Source: Prinia subflava
Taxonomy: Eukaryota; Chordata; Aves; Passeriformes; Cisticolidae
Length of the DNA: 64,000 nt
Reading direction: 5' to 3'
Assembly (NCBI RefSeq): GCF_021018805.1
Contig: NC_086247.1
Span: forward strand, 143,770,378-143,834,377
Shown: positions 38,801 through 50,300 of the stretch, one piece after another
Layout: each line of letters begins with the position of its first letter
How positions within the stretch are numbered: position 1 is the stretch's first letter
The notes under the pieces: generated by a model
Seen by the model: only the letters and a program-made list of their open reading frames with translations
What the model was told of the DNA's origin: nothing
Database searches by the model: none
Position numbers and translations under genes: made by a program

Positions 38801-41800
38801 CGTCTTTGCTCTAAGTGGTAGGAGTTCAGCATCCCATTCTGCCCAGTCAGGAAGGCAGCACTGCTGGGATTGCTTCCACAAGGGAGCATCTTTCAGCTCC
38901 CTATTTTCAGGGTGGGTTTAAATTAATTTTGCATGCTTGCACATTCATAATGCATCTGTTTCCTTGTAAAACTGAGCTTCAGCTTTAGTCTCAGGCAGGG
39001 AACTCTACTGCAATTGCCATTTCTTTTTGCTAAGCCTCTCCTGGCGTGCAGTCCAAGCAGGGAGACCAAACAGTTCTTGCTGTAACAGAAAAAATATCTT
39101 AATTTCTTCTGGTCGTGTGCTAAATGGTCTCTGTTCTGGCAACAGCTCAGGCCCCTGTGTTGGAGAGATACCATGTTCTCTGTGGTCTGAGCCATATCTT
39201 AATGGAGGGCAAGAAAAACGAGGCTCAAGCAGATGCATTTGTTTAACCCAAGGCATCACTGACAGTAGGGCACACACTTATAGGACACACTGTCTTGATC
39301 TGTCTTTTCCTTAGGTATTTGTTTTCTGCTTCTAGTAGACACAGCATACAGTGGCTGGAGATTTTCCCTGAACCCTTTTGCAGCTGAGTTTGTCTTCTGA
39401 GGATGCACATGTTGGTAGCAGAGAAGGGAATTTCAGGTGCAGTGCTGCTCACCTCTTCGTGCTGCATTTCACCCGCTGTCACACTCAACATCTCCCTGGG
39501 CACCGAGGCTGGTGAGAAGCACAGCACAATCATCTGCAACTCCCTTTGTGCACTTCCTCTTCTTGAAAGGGCTCTGTGAAAAGGAGCTGAAAAGCATCTA
39601 TCAAAGAAAATAAATACTTCCAAGTGACTTCTGAGCATATAATCAACCTATGTAATATTATGACTGTATTAACGATGCCTGCTCCTTTCAATTATTTGTG
39701 ATAATCATTGGTTTCTTTGATTTTTTTTAATGTGTTTCCTAGAATAACTCTCAATCTGATTGAGATCTCTGATGGTTGTCGCAAATAACCTTAAAATACT
39801 GGGTAGGTCTGATCTAATAGAGGGCATTGGAGAGCAGGCACATGGCTGTGTCTCTGCTGTGGGAGTTTTCAAAGGATCTGTGGTTCCTCCAGACTTTTAA
39901 AGTGATTATACTGTGTCACACTTATGAATGGGGTGCAAAGGCTTCTGGAGGGGGAGGGGTTGGGGTTTGCTTCCTTAATGAGTATGTTTTCAAAGAAAAA
40001 TTACATTTCCTTGTCACATGAAAGAAAGTAATGTGTACACAAATGCTAGCCATTATTTGGGAAATGGCTCAGGCTCAAAAATTCTGGCTGGAAACCATTA
40101 GGAAAAAAAACGTTCTCCACCATCAATTAATGCATTGTTTTTCTTTTCCTTTCATGTTACTAAGCAGGCCAAGAGATAAGGGGCCAGCTGTAATCCATCT
40201 TGTCAGATGAGTTAAGTCACTTCGTGTTATAGCGGTCATCTGGAAAAAGAAAACTCCATTTCTCTCTCAGTTTGATTTTTAGATCATATTTTTCAAATTA
40301 TTGTTGCTTTTACCTAATGTTCTTTATTCTACATGTACTGATTGAGTATTCTGATACAAAAATATATAACACAGTGCTGCCTTTCGTTAGTGCATGTTTG
40401 GTTTGATACTCAAAACCAGCCATGTAGATTCTGGTGAGTAATTGCTCTGTGTCGTGAGAGCTGCATCTTCATCCCCGACTGTAATTACAGAGGATGGGAT
40501 TCACAGGGACACTTTGAGGTGGTGGTGCCCTCGGCTGGGGCACATACCACGTTGGTTTTGCCACCTCCAGTTGAAGGGCTGAACACAGGCTTTGGGAAAT
40601 GATAAGACTTGGCAATTAACACCTTCAACTTTTGCGTCTCATCTGTCATAGCCCAGAACACCTCGCTGCCTGTCCTGCAGCCTGCCCAGTCACACCAGTG
40701 GCAGTACTGGAGCTGGACAGCTGAAGTGCTGTGTGTTTCCTGACTGTGTAGTACCACTGGTGATGCTCAGGTCCAAAGGGAGGACTGAACATGGGCTATG
40801 CACCTTCATCTGCTCCACCAGAGATCCCTCTGTGTGTGTGGCCTCCTCCTCTGTCCTTCACTGCAGGTGCTAAGGAAAGTGATGGCAGAAATTAGTGTTA
40901 AAACCAGTCTTAGTGGAAGCTTCTCCACTGTCAGATTTTACAGACACCTCTGACCACGGGGGTGTGTGTGACAGACCTAGGAGCCAAACAGGTTTGAATC
41001 CTGTAAGCTCCATAACGTGGCTATTGTCTGGTGAGGACAATAATGCCCTCAGATCATTTTTTCTGCCCTCTTAACATTTGTATTTTAATGAAGCAATAGA
41101 ATCAAATCCAGTAGCACTTGTCTGATCTCTCCTATGTATGGCAAAGTTATTTTTGGGTGCAAGAAAAGATGTTGATTTGTCAGTTTAAAGAGTTACAGTA
41201 TAGGCAGTTTTGAATGCCTTTGCTGCAATGCTGTCCCCCAATTCAGTGCAGCTGTAGAATTTGGTATTCAGGGCCTGTGTTCTGCACTCATAAAGTCCAT
41301 TTGAAATAATGGTTTGTTTCAGTATCACTCAGATTTGTATGCTAACACAAACAGAGCACATACCCCAGATTTAAACTCACTGGATTTTTTACACTCCCCA
41401 GTTGATGACAGATATTTTTGCCTGGACCACAGGAGATCCCTCAGCAGCGTCACAGTGCATTGTCTCTGCTGGCAATGCTGACAGTGTCCACAGTCAGAGG
41501 AGATCTAATTTGTGGGGACCACGTGCCATGGAGCTGGTTCTGCTGTCCAAGGGCTGTACATGGGACTGTACAGACACCTGAGTGTAAAGCAGCTCCAAGG
41601 CTGCACACCCTGCATGGTGCTGGGATTTGTCTGTGCCTGGAAGGGCTGTGGCTGCCCTGGCAGTGGCACAGCAGAGCCAGCACTGCTGAGCCTCACTCTC
41701 CAGAGCAGGCTGGTCACATCCCAGCTGATGGATGGCCAGGAGTGGCTTGGGGAGCCCTGCTTGGTTTGGGGCCAGCTGCTCCCCCTGTGAGAGTGCAGAC

Positions 41801-42134
41801 CATCAGGATCCCCTCCCAGGAACACTGCCTGCCACTGCCTGATGTGCTGGGATAGATGGAGCCTGTGATCCTCCAAGAGTGATTTTATTAATATGGATCT
41901 TACGTAGGAGGACAGCTCTCATTTATGAAATAGGTTCAATCTTGTGTGGGAAGCTGAGGAGAGGAGGAAGATGAGAAGAGGGATTTAACCCCTTGATTGT
42001 TGACAAGCTTTCTTGATTTAAAGAGGGGATTGAATAAGCTATTGCTATGTAACATCAGGGAAAGTTTGTATAGGTCATGCATTGACTGGGACACATAACT
42101 CTGTTCTGCTGCCTCTGAAGCAGATGTTCAGTAT
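35877..42134. other. Non-coding unique sequence; G+C-richer segments at 40.4-40.9 and 41.4-41.9 kb
   Basis: No gene is recognised. A T run lies at 36835-36843 and a short (TTAGT)n repeat at 38013-38030. The minus-strand frame at 40485-40757 contains an exon-like segment bounded by AG and GTATGT, reported as a finding. The 145-codon plus-strand frame at 41418-41855 overlaps two frames on the other strand and another on the same strand. The stretch is CpG-poor and G+C-richer, which lengthens frames by chance, and I recognise no product. Confidence 0.55.
38013..38030 (+). repeat. Short (TTAGT)n repeat
   Basis: TTAGTTTAGTTTAGTTTA is about three and a half copies of a five-base unit. It is minor simple sequence. 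Note that it is not the vertebrate telomere unit TTAGGG. Confidence 0.9.
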
Positions 42135-42191
42135 TTTGGTACTTTGTAGTTTTTTTGTTTGTAGTTTGTAGTTTGTTTGGTACTTTGTAGT
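42135..42191 (+). repeat. Local direct duplication, 16 bp repeated 41 bp apart
   Basis: TTTGGTACTTTGTAGT occurs at 42135-42150 and again, identically, at 42176-42191. Between them lies TTTGTAGTTTGTAGTTTG, itself built from a TTTGTAG unit found at the end of the 16-mer. This looks like replication slippage in T/G-rich sequence. Confidence 0.92.
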
Positions 42192-42236
42192 CTGGAAAGA
42201 AACGCGCTTTGTCCTTTTGTCTGACCATAGTTTTTC

Positions 42237-42254
42237 AACTTGAAATTTCAAGTT
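42237..42254. repeat. Perfect 18-bp palindrome
   Basis: AACTTGAAATTTCAAGTT is its own reverse complement. A second, looser pair (TTTTCAACT at 42232-42240 and AGTTGAAAA at 42259-42267) overlaps it, so alternative hairpins are possible. TTGAAATTTCAA also resembles paired GAA/TTC half sites, but no function is established. Confidence 0.93.
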
Positions 42255-45200
42255 TAGAGTTGAAAATAATTCTTTCTTTTGTGTCAAAGATTCTTTTATT
42301 TTTATTTGTTTGACTTTATTATCCCACAGACATAGGGTGGGTGCAGAACACAGCCTGTTGTGGTGTCTGGTTTAGACAAAGATGTTTCTCCATGTTGCTC
42401 CAACACTGAAATTGTCATGTACAACTCTGAAAGTGGAAATACATTAAGGACTATTTATGTGGTTGATGAGTAATTGAAAAAGATAGAGACAGGCTCTACC
42501 CAGAACCTCTGCCCAGTAACTTGGGATCAGATTCCTATTCCATTTGCTTTTCTTGGTTTTTATCAATTTTTAAGAATGAGTTAAATAAAAAACTCTTCTG
42601 TTTGCTTTTAGACACATGGTCAGAGTGTCTAAGAGCAAATATAGAATCAAGAGCAGACTTAATAGTCTTGTTCCCATCTGCAGAGTATTTTAGCTATTGC
42701 TGTGTTGCATTTAAGTCTAAACCATTACATAACTTTATTAATATCTACAGACTTGCTTGACAGTTCTGACACTATAATATAATGGAATAATATTGTTTAT
42801 TACTGGGTTTTGAAGTGGTGAGCTTTTTCTCATATTTATTTGTGTATGTGTGTATATATGTCATTTGCTAAATGCCTTCATTCCTCTTTTTATCCCTCTT
42901 CATTGACTGTAAAAATTGTATCTAAGGTTGCATAATCCTCTTCTTGTGGTGGCCCATTTTTTTATGTTCCTCTCTTTGTCTTCTGTCACCTTCAGTTGTC
43001 TGAAACAGAGACCTCAGCCAGTGTGTGTTCCTATCCCACACACTCCGGGGATCAGATGTGGGCAAGGAATCTTCCCCAGCAGAAACTCATTCTCTGCAAA
43101 AGCAGGATGACTTCTTAGCTGATGCAGTTAATGATGCTATTCATTTTAATTCTGCTTCAGAACAAATATAGTGTGGTTTAATCTGTGGCTGGCAGGTTTC
43201 TTCTTTTGTAAATCACATCTTCTGAGGCTATTTACATGAGATTTTCTTTCTTGGTTTTTTTCCCCTCTCATAATCTATTTTTGGCTACAATCTGGAGGAA
43301 AAAAATCCCTATCAAATAGATAATACCTCCCACAACAGCTTCCCAGGGCTAAATTGTGGAAGAGAAAAATAGAAAGCTCTGCAGAACTGAAAACCATCAG
43401 AACACGACAGTCCTGGAAGTTTAGTTTCCTGCCTTGGAGGATACCTCCTTTGCATTTTGCAGTTGTGCATTTCTTGTACTACTCCTTTGCAGTGTTTCCT
43501 AAAGATTTCTTAATATGTGACTGTGGGGCTAGAAAGGGTAATTGGTAGTACATCCAAATACCTTTGTTAAACTGGCAATATTTAATGGATTTCTTGGTTT
43601 AGGTTTTTGTGGTTTTGTGTTTGTTTTGTTTTAAAGTAGAAAAGGGAAAAAATTCAAACAGTTTTATTTAATTCAGAAAGTATTACATATCTAGGAGAGA
43701 TTGTGGTTGAATTTCTTTTCATATGGTAGAGAGAAGAATGTGCCAGATTATTTTATATTTCACAGAAAACATTGTTACATCAATGTATTTCATCTCAAAT
43801 TTCTGCCAGGTAAGTGCCAAAATATTATATAAAAGCAACTTAATAAATACCTATCCAGTATTAAAAAGCAAAATCAGCCTTTGATGTTTTCATGTGAATG
43901 TTCCAAAACATACTTAGTGCTGTTAATTTGTGCTCTGAGAAAAATACAGTCTTTTTGTTCAGTCTACACTGAAGGCTAACAGTAACCCTTGCCAATTCAT
44001 GACACTGGCCATTTTGAGGGGAAGTTGCAGATCCTGAGCAATGTATGAGTAATCAGTGTAAAGAACATTTCTATTCTTGTGCAATATATGTCAGTCAAAA
44101 GGTTTCCAAATTTTGTGGATCTTGCAAATTGGTGTGTGATTGTTTTAATCAGGAGCATGCCAACCCACCTGTCTCTTGGGCATCCCAACATCACAGATTC
44201 TGAACAGAGTGATTTTTGTGATTGATTATCCATTTTTGAATGAGTTAGAAAAGTAGTGTGCAGGTTAGGAATATCAGCAAAGCATTCTTCTGGAAATCAG
44301 AAGAATAAAAGGAATTATTATGGCAGAATTGGCTTTTTTCTAATGCACCTTGAAACTGGTGGATTTTCCCTGAAAGCTTTTCTTCCGAGCAGATAAACTC
44401 ATTCTGTTTATGTCTCATGTGTAGTGTTAAAAATCAGTTTTAGGCATTAGCGTGGAGCAAATTTCCATGGAGAAATTTGTGTCAAGGAGAGGAAATCCTT
44501 GTGGTTAGCTGTGGTGGTGCTGGCACAGGCTGACTCGTGAGCAGCCAGTGGATGTGGAAGGTTTTCCATTGGCGTGGTGAGCTGCGTGCAGCCTCGCACT
44601 AATGACTTCCACAGGTAATGGCAGTAACGAGCTTTGTGATCCAGGTTCTTTCATGAGCAAGTTATGAAACAGTCTGGAAGTAGCAGCACTGCATTTTTGG
44701 CATACTGGTGTCATTTTGAAGTGGTGTGGTGGGTACATTACCCAGAACAGAAGGGCCTGTAAAACCTGTATGAGTGTCTGTTGAGCAGAGGGAGTTCTCT
44801 TGAAAATCCTACCTACGAAGAGGAGATAAAATAGAAACCTTCACTTGAGAAAAACAGCAATATTCGTATTTTCTGCTGTTCACATAGATACTAAATGGAA
44901 GCTGTTAGATTCACAGTTACTTCAAGGAGTAATTAAAAATAAAACAGGAATGGTTTAGAAAAAAAAAGAAGTAAAGTTGAATGAGGTCAGAAAATGAACA
45001 AGTTCTTGTTAATGATTTACAGTGGAAGGAACCATGAGATGACAAAGTAATTTTTTTAAAATCAGCTTTCAATGGAGAGATAATGGTGGTAAGAGTGTGA
45101 TATAATGAGTGTTCCCAGGATGATGGGAGAGTCTGGCCACGGGAATGGGATGCTGCTGCCTTTGTGCTTGGGAGCATGATTTGCTGCAGGATGCTGGGGC

Positions 45201-45620
45201 AGGGCAGGAGGCACTGCTGTCTGCAAAGTGCAAAATCATGAAAAGAGGTTCAGGAATGTGGTGGAAATATTCCAGTTGAATATTTCAGTGTTGTTTGAGT
45301 AAAGGTAACTCCTGTATGAGAGCTGAAGCCTTTCAGACTGACCTACTGCTCGGCTGCTCTGTGCCAGCAACAAAAAGTCCTGGATATTGATTCTGAGGCA
45401 GTGGGGTGGTTATTAAATTTGTACTGCTGAGTAGGGCTCAGTAGGACAACTCCATGCCTTTAGTAGTTTTGTTTGTTCTGAATTCAGATATTTTCAGATG
45501 GGAAGTTACATTTTCTTTAGACTTATCTGTGCTGCATGGGGCACGGTTGGCGAAGAGGCTGATTTTCTTATTTATTATTTTTCTCTCTCCCAGATACAAG
45601 GAAAACAGAATGTTTTTATT
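42255..45620. other. Non-coding unique sequence; nothing recognised
   Basis: A+T-rich sequence with scattered T/G-rich runs (for example near 43600-43640) and no recognisable exon, RNA gene or transposon. An 8-bp-arm inverted repeat, CAAATTTC...GAAATTTG, occurs at about 44459-44480 and is probably chance. Confidence 0.6.
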
Positions 45621-45643
45621 AAAAAAAAAAAAAAAGAAAAAAA
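45621..45643 (+). repeat. Poly-A tract (A15 G A7)
   Basis: A 23-base A-rich homopolymer interrupted by a single G. It is followed about 118 bases later by a T17 run (45762-45778), which makes the pair potentially self-complementary. No processed transcript is recognisable upstream. Confidence 0.95.
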
Positions 45644-45761
45644 TGCTATTCACTTACTCTTAAAGCCTAAGGGGAAAAAGAAAATCAAATGTTTTGGGAA
45701 GTGGCAAGACTCATTTCAACAATAGCTCCCTTTGTCTTTTTTTCATATGTGATGTTTGGGC

Positions 45762-45778
45762 TTTTTTTTTTTTTTTTT
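45762..45778 (+). repeat. Poly-T tract (17 nt)
   Basis: A simple T run. It belongs to the cluster of homopolymers at 45.6-47.4 kb. On the minus strand it is a poly-A, but no retrotransposed sequence is recognisable next to it. Confidence 0.95.
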
Positions 45779-45957
45779 CCTCCATGGAGCATAGTTCCCT
45801 TTCCTCCTTTGTATACAGATTTCTCTGGTAATTAGGAGAGCTTGTCTGTTTGAATTTGTCACATTTTTGGCAGCCAGTGTTCATCTGCAGACACTGTTTC
45901 TGTAAAGGAATGGCGCACATGAAGCATGAGGAGGGGACTAAGGCTGTTTTGCTTTTG

Positions 45958-45983
45958 AGCAAGCTTCTAAAGCAAGCTTCTAA
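45958..45983 (+). repeat. 13-bp tandem duplication
   Basis: AGCAAGCTTCTAA occurs twice back to back (45958-45970 and 45971-45983) with no mismatch, so it is probably a recent slippage event. Confidence 0.95.
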
Positions 45984-46088
45984 ACCCAGCCCCAGACACC
46001 AAACAGAGGAGGTCAGGCATCCCCATCTGCTTGTGGACACTGCCCCTGTACCCATGAATTGCTGTGTTACTCTTGTATTTCCTCTTTA

Positions 46089-46110
46089 ATGTAAATGGCA
46101 CCATTTACAT
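46089..46110. repeat. Perfect inverted repeat, 10-bp arms, 2-nt spacer
   Basis: ATGTAAATGG (46089-46098) is the exact reverse complement of CCATTTACAT (46101-46110), with CA between them. ATGTAAAT differs at one base from the POU octamer ATGCAAAT, so a paired POU-type site is conceivable. That is inference only. Confidence 0.93.
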
Positions 46111-46589
46111 ATAACAGATGCTCGGTGATCCAGCTATCAGACCTCATTCTTCAAAAACATCCTCTTCCAAACCTTTCCCATCACTTCACCCCAGGCTTTG
46201 TTCGTGTGTTAAAACCACTTTATAACAGAAGCAAAACACAAACACATGTGGACATGCACACCCTATATTAAAAATATACAGGGGAAATAGCAACTGCTGA
46301 GGCTGCCAAGAGAGGCCTTTGCAGGGATGGGCTGCAGTGGGTTTCTCTGCTCTCTGACTGCTGGGCATCACCAGGGACACAGGGAGACTCCTTGCTCTCC
46401 CACAGGTATCTAATTAGAGCTTCAATCTCCAGCCCAGTGCAGAGCATTCACATCTCTGGATGAAGTCTGGGCAGACCTGTCCTAGCAAGGCATCCCTGAT
46501 GTGGTGTGTGAAGGGCAGGGGTACCTCTGCTATAGCTCACTTAATCTTTCTCCTCCTTTAGTTTCAATTCAATTTTGGAATTAATTAGG

Positions 46590-46603
46590 AAAAAAAAAAA
46601 AAA
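46590..46603 (+). repeat. Poly-A run (14 nt)
   Basis: A simple homopolymer following TTAATTAGG, with no element recognisable upstream. Confidence 0.95.
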
Positions 46604-46861
46604 GAAGTCATCATACATTTTCCAATAGCTTTCTGTCAGGGTAAGAGAAATGAGCTGAATTACAAGTGTAATTGTTGTTCAGACTATACATATAACCCTT
46701 TGTTCTGCTCTGGTTATGAAACAAATAGCCCAGCAGGTAGGGGAACAGTTTGGGATAGTTTGATTTTTTATTTTTGAAAAGCTGTTTTCCTCCATGTCTT
46801 ACTATGATCTGGTGTGTCAAACTATTCTTGATCTCCTTAGAAAAAGAGTGGAGCTATACCT

Positions 46862-46878
46862 AAAAAAAAAAAAAAAAA
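46862..46878 (+). repeat. Poly-A run (17 nt)
   Basis: A simple homopolymer following GAGCTATACCT, with no recognisable inserted transcript upstream. Confidence 0.95.
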
Positions 46879-47326
46879 TCAAGTTATTTTTCAACTTAGT
46901 GTTATTTATGACTTTAATGCAAAATTGTGTTGTCTCAGGATACTGGTTGTATTGTTTTTTGCAAACTGGAATACATGGCTAGACAACGTGTATCTCTGCT
47001 AAAAAAGTAGGAGAACAAAACTATATACCACAGTTTTGTGAGCAGATTGCATTTCAGTTTTGAAGTACATGTTACTGTGTAGATCCTGTTAGTTTTCTTC
47101 ACGTGAAGGTTTGCAAACTCTGTTTTTTTCCCAGGGAAATGCTGTTCAGTGAAGCTGAGTTTGGCTGTCCATTAAGTGAAACCAATCTGTTGACAACTAC
47201 TAATGGGTAGAAACAACTCTGGCAGTAGTTATTAAGGTTGGAGTGATCTGAAGCTTGTCTTCTTCTGATAATAATTTAGAAACAAATGGTAGTTTGTCTG
47301 GGGTGTGGGGTTTTTTTGTGTGTGGA

Positions 47327-47339
47327 TTTTTTTTTTTTT
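47327..47339 (+). repeat. Poly-T run (13 nt)
   Basis: It is preceded by G/T-rich sequence (GGGGTGTGGGG, T7, GTGTGTGG), so the whole stretch 47300-47339 is low-complexity T/G. Confidence 0.95.
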
Positions 47340-50300
47340 GTTCTTAGCAGCTCTAATTTCCAACAGTTCAGAAAACAGAGTGAGTTGGGCTTCGAAAATG
47401 TAAACACAGGTCATCCCCAGCCACATTGTGTTACAAATAGTTAGAAATGTTGAGGGTGTTGATTTGAAAGCAAACTAAGTGGTTGTCAAATTATAATGAG
47501 GTGTCCAAAGTGTCATTTTAGTTAAAGAAATTGGTTTGGTTAATGTTGTGTTCTTCCTTAAAAAAGAAAGGAAAAAAAAAAGAGGCATTTGACTGCTTTT
47601 AATAATTTTCAAAGGCGTTGTGTTAAATAGAGATATGGGTAATAAAACTAATGGAAATACCACGGAAGTTGTAGCAGAGCTTCCTTTCATTTTGGCTACA
47701 CCAAGATTTCCATTGGAACAGCTTCCAGTGTGAAAACTGCCTCCAGAACTGTTCAGGCTGGTTCTGAAATAAAGAACAAGGTGGAATTCCTTTTTACCCA
47801 TTAAAACCATGCTTTTTTTCCATATCAGTAACCCATAACGGGGTCTTACCTTTAAAAAATCTTTTTCTGTGAAAGCATACCCTAATTTTTTGCCAAGTTT
47901 TTACGCCTCTCAAGAGGCACCTTTCTGGGGGGAGTACTCAGGCTGCTGGAAGCAAATGTTGGGATGGTGTGGATGAGGTAGGGGGTGAGGACAGGAGGAA
48001 AGGACAGCTGGAATCTGCCAGGAGAAGAGGACTTGGACAGGACACAAGGCTGTGCCTGCTACCAGGTCTGCAGCCACGCAAGGCAGTCTCAGCTTTGCTT
48101 TGGCTCATGGGAAGCTATGGATGAATATACAGAGTTAAACCTGGGAAAAAGCCCAGCATGAAGTTTCCTGGCCTCTTTCCTTCGGCTCTCTGTACGCCAC
48201 AGCCTCACTGAGCTGCCTTTCTGGCCCCTGAGTGAGCCAAGGGGAACCAGCACCCTGTCAAGCTCCAGTCCCTTCCTCTGCTTGGCAGAAGGCACCTTCG
48301 TGCCTGGGTTATGAAAATGCATTTTTAGTGCAACAGTTAGAGGGAGGAAATTCCAGGCGAAGTTTGGGACAGTCTGTTAGCTGTAATATTAATCAGCTCA
48401 CATTGGGAAACCATTCATACAAATGGTGCTGGTTTTTTGGGAAATACTGCAAAGCAGCTGCACACCTTCTAGTGAAAATAGGTGCCCTCAGTCTTTTTCA
48501 AAGCTGCCTCCATTAGGGTTTCTAGTGCAGGAGGGTTTTCTATATCAGAAGAGCACAAGCACTGAATTTGGGGGTAAAGCATCTATCCTGTAGCAAATTA
48601 ATGTGGGGAACTTTTAGAGACAACACAGTGTTGGCAGTGAACCCTTGACTTTCCTAGCTGGCCTCTCAGACATGAAATGCTTTGTGTCTAATGAAGAACA
48701 ATGCTCCTGTGAACAACCTGATTCCTTACAAGCCATGTTTCCCTGGACTGGAGGCTCTTGGAGCTCCAAGGTCACACGGGCATGTTCCCTCTCAGAAATC
48801 CCTGCTAGCTGTTTAACCTTGCTCTTCACTTTGCAGCGTGTGACTTGTGATGGAATAACTTAGCATGCTGCACCCGTAGTCATCACTGCAACTGGCAGCG
48901 AGGGGATGTGGTTATTTATAAAGCCCTAGGCCATCACACAGTTTTAATAGACATTCGCTTCCACATTTGTTTCCATTCAGATACTAAAAATATTAATCTC
49001 AGCTGCAATATAAACTGATTTTTTTTGATAGCGACAAGAAAAGCTGGCACTCAGAAATGCTTTTAATTATTTAGGAGATTGAATTGTGTTTTCTGCATAG
49101 GTGCAAACTCTAATTAGTTTCCTCTTACTATTCATTTTGTGGCACATGTTTTTTTCTGAAATGATAAAAGATCATCATACTAAAATTTGCCATTGTGAGG
49201 AGGAAAACATGCAAATTTTTAGTATCTTTTTCCAAGTTGCTTTCTATGCACAGTATAGGAAAGAGCCACATGAGGCATCTACTTTATTTGCTGATTTTTT
49301 AGTGTTTGCAACATTAGGCATGAATTACACTGCATTGTATCACTTTGAATTTTTCTGTATTTGTTTGCTTTATAAAGGGGTTTAAATTGTACTGAGAGTA
49401 AGTTTTGTACACTTCTGCCTTCTTAGAATGTTGGCTCCTTTGGCTTTATTCTCTCCATTTTCTTTCTATGTCTCCAAGAGTGATTTCATGTACAATAAAT
49501 TTGTTGTATAAAATCTGTGTGCTGCAGTGCACTACAGCTGAGGTTCTTCTCCTCTGAATGTAGGAGGCAGGTGCTGCAGGAAGCAGCAGTGATGCAGTGA
49601 ACTTCAGACAGGGGCTGTGTAGGAAACCTGAAATGTTGGGAAGGTGTTGGAAGGCAGGAGACACATGCCTGTGTGCCTTTGCAGTCATCAAGACATACTG
49701 ATAGCTCTTAGAGGGAAAATGAGGAAAAATTTACAGTGACAGCAGTGCTCCAGTACTGTAGAGTGCAGGACATGCTGCCCTTTGGATAATTTCTTTCATA
49801 TTGTTCTAGAGGTTTATAGTTTATAGGTTCTTTTTTTGCTACGTAGTTTGTTTTTCAGGTGTCACTGAGCATGTGCAGCCCTCCTTCAGGAGCAGGGTTG
49901 TGTGTGTGTGTGGACACAATAATTGTAAAAATGAGACTGAGAGCTTTGGTATTTAGATGGAAAGGGTCAAATGCAGCAAACAGCTGTTCTTTAACATCAT
50001 CATCCTGCATATATATTCAGTGAATTGATATTTTTTAATTGAAGATTTTAACCTAGTTTCAGCCAGTCTTCTGAAGAGACCAGAATGCCAGAGGGCCTTT
50101 AGCCTTGCCGGTGGAGCCCTACTTTTACTGCCTTTTTCCTATATGACTGAGGATGCCACCATTTCTGGAAACAGCAGTCAACTAAATATCCAGATGATAT
50201 TTTCTGTGATTTTATAGCTCTTTCTACCATATGGTGGAAACATTTCTTGAAAGACGGAGTTGATAGAGTAAAAAGAAATGCTCCAACATCCCCATCCAGA

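Noticed and set aside
41418..41876. G+C-rich stretch with long frames on both strands
   Set aside because: Frames overlap in several phases, there is no CpG island, and none of the peptides is recognisable.
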